Shown here: positions 53,170-64,000 of the stretch, piece after piece
Layout of the letters: each line of letters starts with the position of its first letter
Numbering within the stretch: position 1 is the first letter of the stretch
Assembly: GCA_039707465.1 (NCBI GenBank)
Contig: CM077647.1
Location: 176,076,663-176,140,662 of the forward strand
Direction of reading: 5' to 3'
DNA length: 64,000 nt
DNA from: Rhabdophis nuchalis
Taxonomy: Eukaryota; Chordata; Lepidosauria; Squamata; Natricidae
The notes under the pieces: model-generated
The model's input: only the letters and a program-made list of their open reading frames with translations
Database searches by the model: none
Told to the model about the DNA's origin: nothing
Program-made: the position numbers and the translations under genes

Positions 53170-54095
53170 TTTTTGCACTCCCCAGGCTTCAGGCAAACCT
53201 ACATATTTTATGGACAGTGCATTGACTGGGTCAAATCTTTTCTCCGAATCTCTGCTAACAAATGCTCTGTCCTACACATTGGCAACAAAAACCAGAACAC
53301 CAAATACAAGCTGAGCGGACACGACCTAATAGATGACCCACACTCTGTCAAGGACCTAGGAGTACTCATCTCAAATGATCTAAGTCCCAGAGCTCAGTGT
53401 AACAGCATTGCCAAAAAACCATTAAGAGTTGTCAATCTAATTTTGCAAAAGTTTCTTTTGCCAAGCCAATTCTTAAATACAGCTCATCTGCCTGGAATTC
53501 ACATTGTACAGTATATCGGACATTAATACAATACAGTGAGTGCAGAGGTATTTCACAAGAAGAGTACTCCACTCCTCTGCTCACAATAGAATACCTTATA
53601 CCACCAGGCTTGAAAGTTTGGGCTTGAACAACCTAGAACTATGCCGATTAAGGTCTGGCCCTAAGCATAATACACAAAATTGTCTGCTACAATGTCCTAC
53701 CTGTTAATGATTACTTCAGCTTCAACCACAATAATACACAGGCAAACAAAAGATACAAACTCAAGGTAAACTGCTCCAAACTTGATTGCAGAAAACAGGA
53801 CTTCAGCAACAGAATGGTTAATGCCCAGAATGCACTTCTTGACTCTGTTGTTACATTCTCAAACCCCCATAACTTTAACCTTAAACTGTCTAGTGTGGAC
53901 CTCACCCCTTTCCTAAGAGGTCTGTAAGCAGGTGTGCACAAGCACATAAGCACGCCAGTGTGCCTAATATCCATGTCCCACTGTCCCCATTTATTCTCAT
54001 CCATTTCCTTTGTTCATGTCCATGTTTATACTTATACCTGTTATCTCGTACATGTTTGACAAACTAGCTAAATAAAACATAAATAAATAAACAAT
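53170..54095 (+). mobile_element. CR1 (L3-like) LINE 3' fragment
   Basis: ISANKCSVLHIGNKNQNTKY and VKDLGVLISNDLSPRAQC, then the C-terminal region to SVDLTPFLRGL and a CATAAATAAATAAA tail. Same family as 59735-60640. Confidence 0.8.
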
Positions 54096-54458
54096 GGATA
54101 TTTCACCTATTCTTTCAAATTTCCCAATGGGACCATTTATAGCCAACATAGTTGAGTATGTCAGCCTCCCTGCTCTATTTCTCTTTCCTTCCATCTTCCC
54201 CAGCATGAGGGCCTTTTCCAGAGAGCTGAGTTTTCACATGAGGTGCCCCAATAAAATAACTTGTGCCTGGTCATTTGATTTTCGAGTAAAAATTCTAGAT
54301 TGATTTGTGTCATGAGCCACCGGGGTTTTTTCTTGGCTGCCAATGGAATTCTCAGAAATCTTTCCCAGCAGCAAAGTTCAAAAGCATCAAACATTCTTTG
54401 CACTTTGAAATGGCACTTTAGCGAGCATGATTCTGATCTTGGTAGGTACTGTATAGAT

Positions 54459-54831
54459 CCATGAAGCTATGGCACGGGTGCCAGAGGTGGCACACGGAAC
54501 CATTTCTGAAGGCACGCGAGGCATTGCCCTGTCAGCTCCAGCACGCATGTGCACGCTGATTTTCAGCCTGATTTTTGCCTTTGAGGGGTGAAAAATGGCC
54601 CAAAGGGCAACCCGGAAGTCTGTTCCTGAACTTCCAGTTTGCGTGTTGGACCAGTTTTTGCCCTCCCCAGGCTCCAAGAAAGCCATGCATGCATGCATGG
54701 GGCAGCATGGGGCGGGGTTACGTATGCATGCTCAGGGAGCATGGTGAGGAGGGTATTAAATTATGGGGATGGGCATGCAAGCATGTGGGTGTGCTTTTGG
54801 CAACCGAGGCAAAAAAGGTTCACCATCCCTG
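54459..54831 (-). mobile_element. hAT-type element
   Basis: CCATGAAGCTATGGCACG to AAGGTTCACCATCCCTG, flanked by GTATAGAT (54451-54458) and GTATAGAC (54832-54839), 7 of 8. Same family as 646-2393, opposite orientation. Confidence 0.7.
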
Positions 54832-54904
54832 GTATAGACACTTCAAATCATTTTAATATCTTCTCCAAAGTTTCACCTCTACTAAGGACTATCCTGTAAA
54901 ATAT

Positions 54905-55385
54905 TTAGAACATAGAACATGGGATTACAGAGCTGGAAGGAACCCTGGAGGTTGTCTAGTCCAACCCTCGGCTTAAACAGGACAGTACTATACTATTTCA
55001 GATAAATGCCTGTCTATTCATCTGTTCTTGAAAGCCTTCAGTGATGGGGCACCTACAAATTCTGAAGGCAAGTCATTCCACCGGTTGATTGTTCTCTCCT
55101 TAGTTCTTAGTTCTTCTCTCCTTGAATAGTTTTCATCCATTGGTTTTTATCTTGCCTTCTGGTGTTTTGGAAAATAGTTTGTCCCTCTCAATCTTGTGGT
55201 GGCCTTTCAACAGGGGTGGGTTTCAAATTTTTTAGAACCTACTCTGTAGGTGTGGCCTATTTTGTGGGTGTGGCTTGGCAGTCATGTGACAGGTGGGAGT
55301 GGCCACCTTTTAAAATGTGGTGAAACTCATTTAATAACGCTCTTGCTTAGCAACCAAAATTTTGGACTCAATTGTGATGATAAAT

Positions 55386-55470
<85 letters not shown>

Positions 55471-55990
55471 TTTCCTTTCTTCCTTCCTTCTTTCCTTTCC
55501 TTTCCTTCCCGTTGGGTCACTGGCAGCGGTGGGCCAGATTTACTTCCAGGTACGCCGGTGGAACCCCCTCTCACCGGTTCTCTAAATTTCACCAACCGGT
55601 TCTCGCGAGTAGGTGCGAACCTGCAGAAACCCACCCTGCCTTTCAAACATTAGAACTTTACTTTTACTTTTATTTTTATTACATTTGTATACTGCCCTTC
55701 TCCCTTGCAGGACACAGGGCGGTGAACAGGCATAATAAAACAGTAAAACATCCGATACAAAAATACATTAAAATACATTAAAACTAATTAAATTTAAGGG
55801 CCCGTTCTAAAAACCAGATAACCATATAAAAACAGTTAATAAAATCAACTAAAATCAATTAAAAAATTACAATTGATTAAAAGAAAACTACACCAGGCCG
55901 GCCGCACGAAATAGGTGCGTTTTCAGGGCCCTCCTATCATATCTCCCCTAGTTCTTCTTTTCACTAGACTAGACATAGCTTTCACCTATA
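54905..55990 (-). mobile_element. CR1 LINE interrupted by a hAT and a second LINE
   Basis: Reversed CR1 3' end (54905-55210) stops at a hAT element (55211-55638) and a CR1/L2-clade LINE tail (about 55660-55935), then resumes with CATATCTCCCCTAGTTC. Confidence 0.7.
55211..55638. mobile_element. 428-bp hAT-type element with perfect 8-bp duplication
   Basis: CAGGGGTGGGTTTC to GAAACCCACCCTG ends, flanked by CCTTTCAA at 55203-55210 and 55639-55646. Contains (CTTT)n preceded by TTGCTTAGCAACCAAA, as in 17606-18570. Confidence 0.85.
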
Positions 55991-56039
55991 CTATTCTGTC
56001 ACATAATACAGAGTTGGAAGGAACCTTGGAGGTTGTCTA

Positions 56040-56640
56040 GTCCAACAGTTCTAGGCTGCATAAACAGAGGGATAGAATCTAGATCACGTGAAGTGTTAAT
56101 GCCACTGTATAGTGCCTTGGTAAGGCCACACTTGGAATACTGCATACAGTTTTGGTCGCTACGATGTAGAAAAGACGTGGAGACTCTGGAAAGAGTGCAG
56201 AGAAGAGCAACCAAGATGAGGGGACTGGAGACTAAAACATATGAAGAACGGTTGCAGGAGCTGGGTATGTCTAGTTTGTTGAAGAGAAGGACCAGGGGAG
56301 ACATGATAGCAGTGTTCCGATATCTCAGAGGATGCCACAAAGAAGAGGGAGTCAAACTATTCTCCAAGGCACCTGGGGGCAGGACAAGAAGCAATGGGTG
56401 GAAACTAATCAAGGAGAGAAGCAACTTAGAACTGAGGAGAAATTTCCTGACAGTTAGGACAATTAACCTCTGGAACAGCTTGCCTCCAGAAGTTGTGAAT
56501 GCCCCAACCCTGGAAGTCTTTAAGAAGATGTTAGATAGCCATTTGTCTGAAATGGTATCAGGTTCCTGCCCACACAGGGGGTTGGACTAGAAGACCTACA
56601 AGGTCCCTTCCAACTCTGCTATTGTATTGTATTGTATTGT
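56040..56640 (+). mobile_element. CR1 LINE 3' fragment with open ORF2 C-terminus
   Basis: A frame of 185 codons (56033-56590) with [38 protein letters not shown] and [19 protein letters not shown]; tail TTGTA repeat. Confidence 0.88.
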
Positions 56641-56644
56641 ATTG

Positions 56645-56945
56645 TATTAACCCTCTGATCAAAAAAGACAGTCTGTACCATTTCAGATAAATGGTTGTCC
56701 AGCTCTTCTTGAAAGCCTCCAATGATGGGGCACCAACAACTTCTGAAGGCAAGCCATTCCATTGGTTCATTGTTTTCACTGTTAGGAAATTTTTCCTTAG
56801 TTGGAGATTGCTTCTGTCCATTGGTTTTTGTCTTGCCTTCTGGTGCTTTGGAAAATAGTTTGTCCCTGTCATCTTGGTGGTGGCCCCTCAAATATTGGAA
56901 TATTGCTACAATCTCTCCCCTGGTTCTTCTAATAACCAGTTCACC
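56645..56945 (-). mobile_element. CR1 LINE 3' fragment, tail to tail with the previous copy
   Basis: Minus-strand LQLRKNFLTVKTMNQWNGLP and RRTRGEIVAIFQYLRGHHQ. Confidence 0.85.
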
Positions 56946-56990
56946 AAACTGCTCAGAAAGTATAGATCTTGGAACAGAACAACTATGATT

Positions 56991-57018
<28 letters not shown>
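56991..57018. repeat. (GT)n microsatellite
   Basis: About 14 GT units. Confidence 0.9.
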
Positions 57019-57021
<3 letters not shown>

Positions 57022-57620
57022 TCCCCATTCATATTAAAAAGCACATACGAGATTAATGTAAAACATGTTTTACTTTTACATTTTTGAAATAGTTTTATAT
57101 TTTTCAAATATCCTTGTCTACTCTTATTTCTTCTTCTATTTCTATTTCACTCTCACTTTTATCTAGTTTCCAAAGGATTTTCAAATCAAGACCAGTTAAT
57201 CTGTACCAGACAGTTGATGTTTGACCATTTCATCCAACATTTTTTGCAGGGAAAGGGATTCTCGATCCATTAATTAAAATTAAATCTTTGTGCTGATTTC
57301 TAGAATGAGAGCAATGTTGTAGCTACAAACTTCCCAATTCCATTTCTCCACTATTTTCAAAGCAGGTTAAGCATCAATCACTTATTACATCACTCCAAAG
57401 AAGGAAAGTTGTTGATCAGACATATAAACAAAAAAATCACCAGGTAGCCAATGGTTCCATGGCAATTATGTCCCTTATGAATGACTGCAATCATTCCATT
57501 ACTCTAGAAGGCCACAATATCAAACCTTCTGCACAGAAGGGAATAGAAATTCAGAAAGAATCTATATAAATATTTCAAGAGCCACACAGAGGAAGGAAGG
57601 AAGTGGTAATGCTGACTCTG
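57019..57620. other. Upstream region of gene D
   Basis: About 600 bp without recognised repeats before exon 1 of gene D. It probably contains the promoter or a 5' untranslated exon, but no specific element can be named. Confidence 0.3.
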
Positions 57621-57735
57621 CGTGATTCATTTCCACAAAGTTCTCTTCCTTCTGTTTTATCTGCCAGAAGTTCTCCTTGAAGATAATCTCAGACATTTTC
57701 TCCATACACAGAGAATCATAACATCGGTCCTCCTG

Positions 57736-57908
57736 ATGCACAAAGCAGTTACTCTGAGCTGCCCTGCGAGTGATGCTTTCCCTGTTCCACATGAGTGGTA
57801 TCAACCTGGGGACTTCGTCATCGGTGGGATGATGTCCCACTTGATTTACCATTTCTATCAAACTCTATTCAAACAGCATCCTTTTGTCAACCTTTATGAT
57901 TCACCAAT
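57736..57908 (+). CDS. Gene D exon 1: V2R N-terminus (start codon doubtful)
   Basis: The exon encodes VTLSCPASDAFPVPHEWYQ and PGDFVIGGMMSHL and ends AT before a GTAAAG donor (phase 2), as in B and C. The start given is the only in-frame ATG upstream of the conserved block. The open frame continues left to 57616. Confidence 0.65.
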
Positions 57909-60900
57909 GTAAAGATTTTCCTTTAAATCTCCTCACTTTTACCTACAATAGCAAAGAATTGTTTATATGATTAATAGCTGTTTATAGAGAAAATGTAGAG
58001 TTTTTCAGGTAAATGTAAGAATTCTTTGTGTTTTGGAAGTTTTCTTGTGGTGAGAGAAAGGGGAACATTCATTGCGTTTGTTTCATCAACAATGTTCTTG
58101 TAAGTAAAGCACATTTGATTGCATGGAACTTATCAAAAAGAAGAAGGCTAAAAAAATTCACCTCTGCCACATTTCATGAGACAAAAATAAAGGTGCTTTT
58201 CCAAAAGGCAACTGGATTTTCTTGGTTTTGGCTTTGAAAAGATTTTACTTCTCATCCAAGAAGTGTTTTGTTCTGCTTCAGTTCTGCTTCAGTTCTGCAA
58301 GCTTCTTGGATGAGAAGTGAAATATTGGAAAAGGACTTTTGGGACAACCATGACCAAGATGACTGAGAATCTCCATAGACAAAAATATGGGAACTTAGTT
58401 AAATCTATTGGCATTCTATTTTACTAAGGAGGTAAGGAATGGTAAAGGTAAAAGTTCCCTTTGCACATATATCGTAGTCGTTCCTGACTCTAGGGTGTGG
58501 TGCTCATCTCCATTTCAAAGCCGAAGAACCAGTGTTGTCTGAAAACATCTCCATGGTCATGTGGCTGGCATGACTCAATGCTAAAGGTGCACGGAATGCT
58601 GTTACCTTCCCACCAAAGGTGGTCCCTACTTTTCTACTTGCATTTTTACGTGCTTTCGAACTGCTAGGTTGGCAGAAGTTGGGACAAGTAACAGGAGCTC
58701 AATCCCTTACATGGCGCTAGGGATTCAAACCGCTGAACTGCCAACCTTTCTGATCAACGAGCTCCGCATCTTAGCCACTGAGCCACTGTGTCCCTAAGGA
58801 ATGGTAGGATAGAGTAAAGGTGTTTTAGTATTTCTATCTGCTGCAGCCAAAGAGGAGAAACACCTTAGATATCGACTCTGGGGGAACTTAGAATCATGAG
58901 CACTCACGGAGCATTCCTTCAGAACTGAGAAGATTCAGATGAGCAAGGTGTTTGGGTTTAGAGACAATCTCACCCATAATCCATACTTCTTTCTAATTCA
59001 GTAAATTTCCTAGAAAACCAAATCAATTGAGAAAACAACAAAGCCACAGCATTCTAGCTTAAACTAAACACTGAAGTTAAAATTTCAGAAATTAACATAG
59101 TATGTTTTATAACGATTACCTTTCTGGAAAAATATTAAAGGAAATAAATTGTGTTCCAAGTATATTTGGACTGATTATAAAGTTAACTAATCCTTCAATC
59201 AGAAGTAGGTTTTCCAGTGGTCAGCTGTGTAATGACCATCCTAAAATAATTTGCAAAATTATAAATTATCATTATTTTGAAAAGATGTCTTCAATCTATT
59301 TTCAGTGTAATAACTAAATTCTACCAACACATCCTCACCTTGGCCTTTGCTGTGAAGAAGATCAATGAGGATCCCCAGATCTTACCTAATATGACTCTTG
59401 GATTCCACATCCATGATAGTTACCACAATCCATGGATGACCTATCGCACTACTCTGGACCTCCTTTTCAAATCCCGGGACTTTGTCCCTAACTACAAATG
59501 TGATAGCCAGAAGAACCTGATGGCCATCATTGGAGGATTAGGTTCTGATACATCATCTAACATAGCTGAAGTTGTAGGTTTCTACAAGGTTCCACAGGTC
59601 AGTGCAGAGAAGATGAGTAGAAAATTTCTGTGCTTTGTTATCACATAATTATTGAGAATCAGATATTAACACTGTTGTAATATCATATGTATGTATGTAT
59701 GCATGTATGTATGTAGTATAGAATCAGATATTAACACTGTAACAGCATTCCAAAAAAGGAATTAAGAATTGTTAATCTAATTTTGTGAAGCTTCTTTTCT
59801 GGTAAACAATGTATTAACTAATGAGGGCATACACAATCTTTGCCAGACCAGTTCACCAATACAGCTCGTCTGCCTGGAATCCACACTGTGTATCAGATAT
59901 TAATGCAATTTAGTGAGTCCAGAGCCATTTCACAAGAGGTTTACTCCATTCCTCTACTCACAATAGAATACCTTATGCCACCAGGCTTGAAATCTTGGGC
60001 TTGAACAATCTGGAACTGTGTCGCCTTTGGGATGATCTAAGCCAGAAGTCTCATTCTCGCGGCCCATGGGCCAATTGCGGCCCGCAGGATGGTATCTTGT
60101 GGTCCCCACCATGATATGAAAGTATAATATTAGTGCAGCCCGCAGGGGGAGTGGACCTCTGTGGGATCCCTTATGCGGCCCAGCCTCTGCCTCCAGCAGC
60201 CCCCAGGTAAATTGAGTTTGAGACCACTGATCTAAGCATAGTACACAAAATTGTCTGCTACAACATTTTACTTGTCAAGTAAAGCTTCAGCTTCAACCTC
60301 AATAATACACAGGCAAACAATCGATACAAACTCAAGGTAAACTGTTCCAAACCTAATTGCGGAAAATAGGACCTCAGCAACAGAGTGGTCAACGCCTGGA
60401 ATGCACTACCTGACTCTGTTGTTACATCCTCAAACCCCCATAACTTTAACCTTAAATTGTCTACTGTGGGCCTTATGCCATTCCTAAGAGGTCTGTAAGG
60501 GGGTGTGCATAAGTGCAGTAGCATGCCTAACGTCCCTGTCCTACTGTCCCCATCTATTTTTATTCATTTGTATCCATGCTTATATTTATGCCTGGTATCT
60601 TGCACATGTTCAACAAACTAATAAATATAAATACAAGTACAAATTAGACTTACATTTGTAAGACCTTGTAGACCTTGAGGTATAATACTTGTCACTTGTT
60701 TTATAAAACTGCAACACCAATCATAGAAGTAGAGGGAAGATTTGAATGTAGCACGCCCCAGTCCTGTTCAACCAAATGAATTACCATATTTTTCAGAGTA
60801 TAAGATGCACCTTTCCCCCCCCCCCAAAAAAGAGGATGAAAATCTGGGTGCATCTTATATGCTAAATACAGTCGTTTTGGTCTACCAAAACCCCACTACC

Positions 60901-63725
60901 TTTGCAAAAATGGACGTGCAGGGGTTTTGGGAGGTCTGCAAAGTGCTCCTGAGGGCTGGGGAGGGCATAAAAAGCAAAAAAGGGCTGTTTTTCCCCCCTA
61001 GCCCCCAGAGGCACCATATAAGACTACCAAAACCTCTGTATACCCCCCTTTTTTGCAAAAAAACGAGACGTGCAGAGGGTTTGGGAGGCCTGCAGAGTGC
61101 AAAAAAATTTTTTTTAAATTTACCTCTTCAAAAGGTACATTTTGCATCTTATATTCCGGTGCGTCTTATAGTCCAAAAAACATGGTATTATAATGTGTTT
61201 TAAATAATTCATAGAAATTCCATTCTATATTAATATTTTAAACAAAATAGAGGGGGAAATCCTTTCTTGGATATTGTTTACAGGAAAACTAGATCCAGAA
61301 ATATCGGGTTTGAGCTAACAACTCGACAGGATGTTACTCTGCTTTCTTTCAGCTGACATACGGCTCATTAGCCCAAGAGGAGTTTCTGACCAGCAAGCGA
61401 TCTTCACTTTATTTCATGGTTCCAAAAGAGGACCATCAATATGTTGGAATTATCCAACTGCTTCATCATTTCAGGTGGACGTGGATTGGGATTTTTACTA
61501 TAGATAACAACAATGGAGAACGTTTCTTACAGAAAATGCAGCCCTTACTTTCACAGAATGGCATCTGCTCATCGTTCATAGAAAGGCTTGCGCAACTAAT
61601 CCACATAGAACACTTGGGAGAACTTTATCACGTAATCTCAAGTATTGTCAATAATTTGAGGAATAGCAACAGCACCGCATTTCTTGTCTACGGAGAATCA
61701 CAGACAATTACGTGGCTGAGAGCTGTCATGTTTGTGGCAGACCCTGAAAACAAGCAAACGGCACTATTTAGAAAGGTGTGGATCACAACTGCACAGATTG
61801 ATTTCATATTATCAGGATTTCAAATCAGTTGGGATCTCCAGATGTTCCATGGGGCTCTTTCCTTCAGTGTTCATTCAAGAGCAGTTGCAGGCTTCAAGGA
61901 GTTTCTTCAGACCCTCAAACCTCATTCAGGCTGCAGAGATGGGTTTCTGCAGGACGTTTGGGAACAATTGTTTGATTGTTCATTCTCAAAATCAGAATTA
62001 CAAGAAATGTCCAATAGGCAGTGCACTGGGGAGATGAAGCTGGATGATCTTCCTGGGCCTGTGTTTGAAATGGAAATGACTGGCCAAAGCTACAGTATCT
62101 ACAACGCTGTTTATGCTGTGGCTCATGCTTTGCAGTCTCTATTCATGTCAAGATTCAATAGGAAAAAAACTGTGATGAGTAAAAAAACTAACCTTCCACA
62201 TCTGCAGCCTTGGCAGGTATTCTCTCCGCATTGAAAACTTCTATTATCTCAGTGAACAATTTAATCTAGAAGTGATCAAATGAGATCAGATCAGACTGTC
62301 TGTCATGTTTCCGAAAGATGCCCTAATTAATTCATGAGCCTTGAGCCAAGTTTCAAAAGAAAAAGAGTCATTTATTAGGAACACCATTTTGGCAATACCT
62401 CATTGCAGTCAGATCTGATCTCATTTTAATTATGGCTGAACTTTACCCCTGTTTCCACTCTCCCCTCAGTCTGTGTCATAAATCACATTCACCAACGAGG
62501 TGCATGCCTCATAAGCTTGAGATCCGACTCTAGCTGAAGGTGTGCGTGGAATGTGCTATCCCCTTTTCCTCACCATGGCAACTTTATGAGTTGACATATG
62601 GAGGAAAGACTTAATATTTTCTGCTTATAAAATCCACTTAGTTGTGAGCATCAAGAAACTACTATATTGTTAAGTTACACAGTTAAGGGAACCTGGCTTC
62701 CCCATGGACTTTGCTTGTCAGAAGATGGCAAAGATCATAAATGTGAAAAGAGATCATGTCATAGGTCATGTCACTTTTTTCAGTGCCACAGTAACTTTGA
62801 ACAGTCACTAATGAACTGTTGTAAATAGAAGACTAAATAAAATAAATAGAAATAAATAGAATAAATAGAAACTAAATAGAGTAAATAGAAATTAAAAGAG
62901 GCTTGCTCCTGGGAAGGAAAATTATGGCAAATCTAGACAGCATACTAAAAAGCAGAGGCATCACCCTACCAACAAATGTATGCATAGACAAGGCTATGGT
63001 TTTCCCAGTTGCAATGGATGGCTGTGAAAGTTGGACCAGAAGAAAGGCTGAACGCCAAAGAATTGAGGCCTTTAAACTGTAGTGCTGGAGAAGACTCCTG
63101 CGAGTCCATTGGACTGCAAGGCGATCAAACTGGTCAGTTCTAGAGGAGATCAACCCTGACTGCTCTTTAGAAAGCCAGATCCTGAAGATGAAACTCAAAT
63201 ACTTTGGCCACCTAATTGAGAAAGAAGGGCTCGCTGGAGAAGAGTCCAATGCTGGGAAGGATTGAGGGCAAAAGAAAAAGGGAATGGCAGAGAATGAGGC
63301 AGCTGGATGGAATCACCGAAGCAGTCGGCATGAACTTCAATGGAGTCCAGAGGATGGTAGAGTACAGGAAGGCCTGGAGGAACATTATCCATGGGGTCAC
63401 GATGGGTTGGACATGACTTTGCAACTAACAACAACAACATAGAGAACTACCTGTATTATCCTTCCAATTCTCTCTCTTTTCACTCTCTTTCACATAGCTC
63501 TATCCATTTCTTCATGGCATTTCTTTTAACAATTCAGCTGGAGAGACAGTTTCCCTGAATGAAAACGGAGAAGTAATGGGTGGATTTGATATCATCAACC
63601 TCATCACATTTCCCAATCGATCTTTTCAAAGAGTGAGAGTCGGAATGATAGATCCAAGTTCTTCAACAGGCAAAGAATTATTCATTGATGAAGATCTGGT
63701 TGTCTGGCACCCAGCTTTTAATCAG
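57736..63725 (+). CDS. Gene D: vomeronasal type-2 receptor (V2R), exons 1-4, 3' end outside window
   Basis: V2R chemosensory receptor on the plus strand, downstream of C. Visible exons: 57736-57908 (start uncertain), 59306-59597, 61353-62216 and 63498-63725, an open frame of 519 codons with AG/GT junctions. Exons 5 and 6 (cysteine-rich linker and seven-helix domain) must lie beyond 64000. The first in-frame ATG (57736) gives only MHKAVTLSC before the conserved N-terminal block, too short for a normal signal peptide. The open frame extends upstream to a stop at 57613 without another in-frame ATG. The start may have been lost, may use an upstream exon, or may be frame-shifted. Exon 4 ends WHPAFNQ. 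Introns contain a Penelope-type inverted repeat, a Sauria SINE, CR1 and hAT copies, and a BovB 3' end. Intact in visible exons 2-4; functional status uncertain. Confidence 0.85.
58188..58385. mobile_element. Penelope-type inverted repeat in intron 1 of gene D
   Basis: AAGGTGCTTTTCCAAAAGGC and CTTCTCATCCAAGAAG face GCTTCTTGGATGAGAAGTG and GAATCTCCATAGAC. The GGATGAGAAGTGAAAT motif is a degenerate hammerhead-like sequence. Confidence 0.5.
58441..58797 (-). mobile_element. Sauria SINE, near full length, reversed
   Basis: Reverse of 44025-44378, with GTAAAGGTAAAAGTTCCC at its 3' end and GGATTCAAACCGCTGAAC over the B box. Confidence 0.8.
58798..59305. other. Intron 1 of gene D, no recognised features
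   Basis: I see no repeat or conserved element here. Confidence 0.4.
59306..59597 (+). CDS. Gene D exon 2: V2R ligand-binding domain, lobe 1
   Basis: This 292-bp exon after ATTTTCAG encodes [54 protein letters not shown] and YKVPQ before a GTCAGT donor. Confidence 0.94.
59735..60640 (+). mobile_element. CR1 (L3-like) LINE 3' fragment split by a hAT
   Basis: Same family as 53170-54095 (CCACCAGGCTTGAAATCTTG, then NNTQANNRYKLKVNCSK-type sequence), interrupted at 60043-60229. Confidence 0.75.
60043..60229. mobile_element. 187-bp hAT-type MITE with perfect 8-bp duplication
   Basis: CAGAAGTCTCATTCTCGCGG to GAGTTTGAGACCACTG, flanked by ATCTAAGC at 60035-60042 and 60230-60237. Confidence 0.85.
60784..61185. 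mobile_element. TA-flanked inverted-repeat transposon
   Basis: CCATATTTTTCAGAGTATAAG to CTTATAGTCCAAAAAACATGG ends with TA on both sides. In intron 2 of gene D. Confidence 0.7.
61353..62216 (+). CDS. Gene D exon 3: V2R ligand-binding domain
   Basis: This 864-bp exon opens LTYGSLAQEEFLTSKRSSLY and contains FRWTWIGIFTIDNNNGERF, KVWITTAQIDFILSG and MTGQSYSIYNAVYAVAHAL. It ends LQPWQ before a GTATTC donor. FRW replaces the FGW found in A, B and C. Confidence 0.94.
62308..62560 (-). mobile_element. LTR-like repeat fragment in intron 3 of gene D
   Basis: TGTCATGTTTCCGAAAGATG with a GAGTCATTTATTAGGAACACC motif resembles the family at 19034; no further evidence. Confidence 0.25.
62890..63442 (+). 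mobile_element. BovB LINE 3' end in intron 3 of gene D
   Basis: ORF2 C-terminal peptides CWRRLLRVHWTARRSNWSV and LKMKLKYFGHLIEKE with a terminus GGTCACGATGGGTTGGAC and AACAACAACA tail. Confidence 0.88.
63498..63725 (+). CDS. Gene D exon 4: V2R ligand-binding domain, membrane-proximal part
   Basis: This 228-bp exon after CACATAG opens [16 protein letters not shown], contains GFDIINLITFPN and ends WHPAFNQ before a GTATGA donor. A BovB LINE 3' end lies about 55 bp upstream. Confidence 0.92.
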
Positions 63726-64000
63726 GTATGAACTCATTTGATGGAATATATCTTGAGCTATTGTGATCCCAAATAGAGGCCTTGGTCCTTGAAACCATAC
63801 TTAGCCTCTTTAGAAATCTAATTTCTATGTTTGTAAGAAAAAAATGGAATACAATGGGCAAATATGGTCCATGATCAAGCATTAATGAAAGTGACAAAAT
63901 TATCTTACAATGTAAAAGTCAGGTTTTGTTTTTGGTTGCAAAAATATTTCAAACTATGGGCATTGCCTTATTTCCATAGCATTGTCATCTCGCATATTAA

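Noticed and set aside
56033..56590. A 185-codon host gene
   Set aside because: The peptide is the C-terminus of CR1 ORF2, and the CR1 3' tail follows.

Overview
The window is vertebrate genomic DNA, most likely from a squamate reptile and probably a snake. The evidence is multi-exon vomeronasal type-2 receptor (V2R) genes embedded in repeats typical of squamates: CR1-clade LINEs, BovB LINE 3' ends, Sauria-type tRNA SINEs, many hAT and TA-flanked inverted-repeat transposons, and AATAG-type microsatellites next to a repeat I associate with snake genomes. The species is an inference; I could not search a database. Layout: four V2R genes, each with class C receptor architecture. Gene A (+) enters from the left edge and shows exons 3-6 (2504-13364). 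Gene B (-) has six exons (34215 down to 22397), so A and B are tail to tail. Gene C (+) is complete with six exons (40920-52140) and is head to head with B across about 6.7 kb. Gene D (+) follows C in tandem and shows exons 1-4 (57736-63725) before the window ends. Exon sizes and phases are nearly constant across the four genes: exon 2 is 292 bp, exon 3 is 849-864 bp, exon 4 is 222-228 bp, exon 5 is 127 bp and exon 6 is about 900 bp. Every visible junction has AG/GT ends. Exons 1-4 encode the secreted ligand-binding Venus-flytrap region, exon 5 and the start of exon 6 the cysteine-rich linker, and exon 6 the seven-helix domain. No receptor exon carries a stop. A has a frame-shifted C-terminal tail, and the start codons of B and D are unclear. 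Nearly everything else is mobile or simple-sequence DNA, often nested. Notable parts are (i) 4.0-5.9 kb, a cluster of inverted-repeat and tRNA-like retroelement pieces carrying nine hammerhead-ribozyme-like cores; (ii) 37180-39182, a 2.0-kb L1-type element with an intact ORF1 but no ORF2, bounded by a perfect 17-bp target-site duplication; (iii) 14957-16400, a Penelope-like fragment interrupted by a hAT element that is itself interrupted by a CR1 copy; (iv) about 940 bp of AATAT satellite in intron 2 of gene B, and long TATC/GATA tracts in introns of gene C. The four receptors presumably act independently as pheromone or prey-odour sensors in vomeronasal neurons, usually expressed one or a few per cell. 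No non-receptor host gene was recognised.
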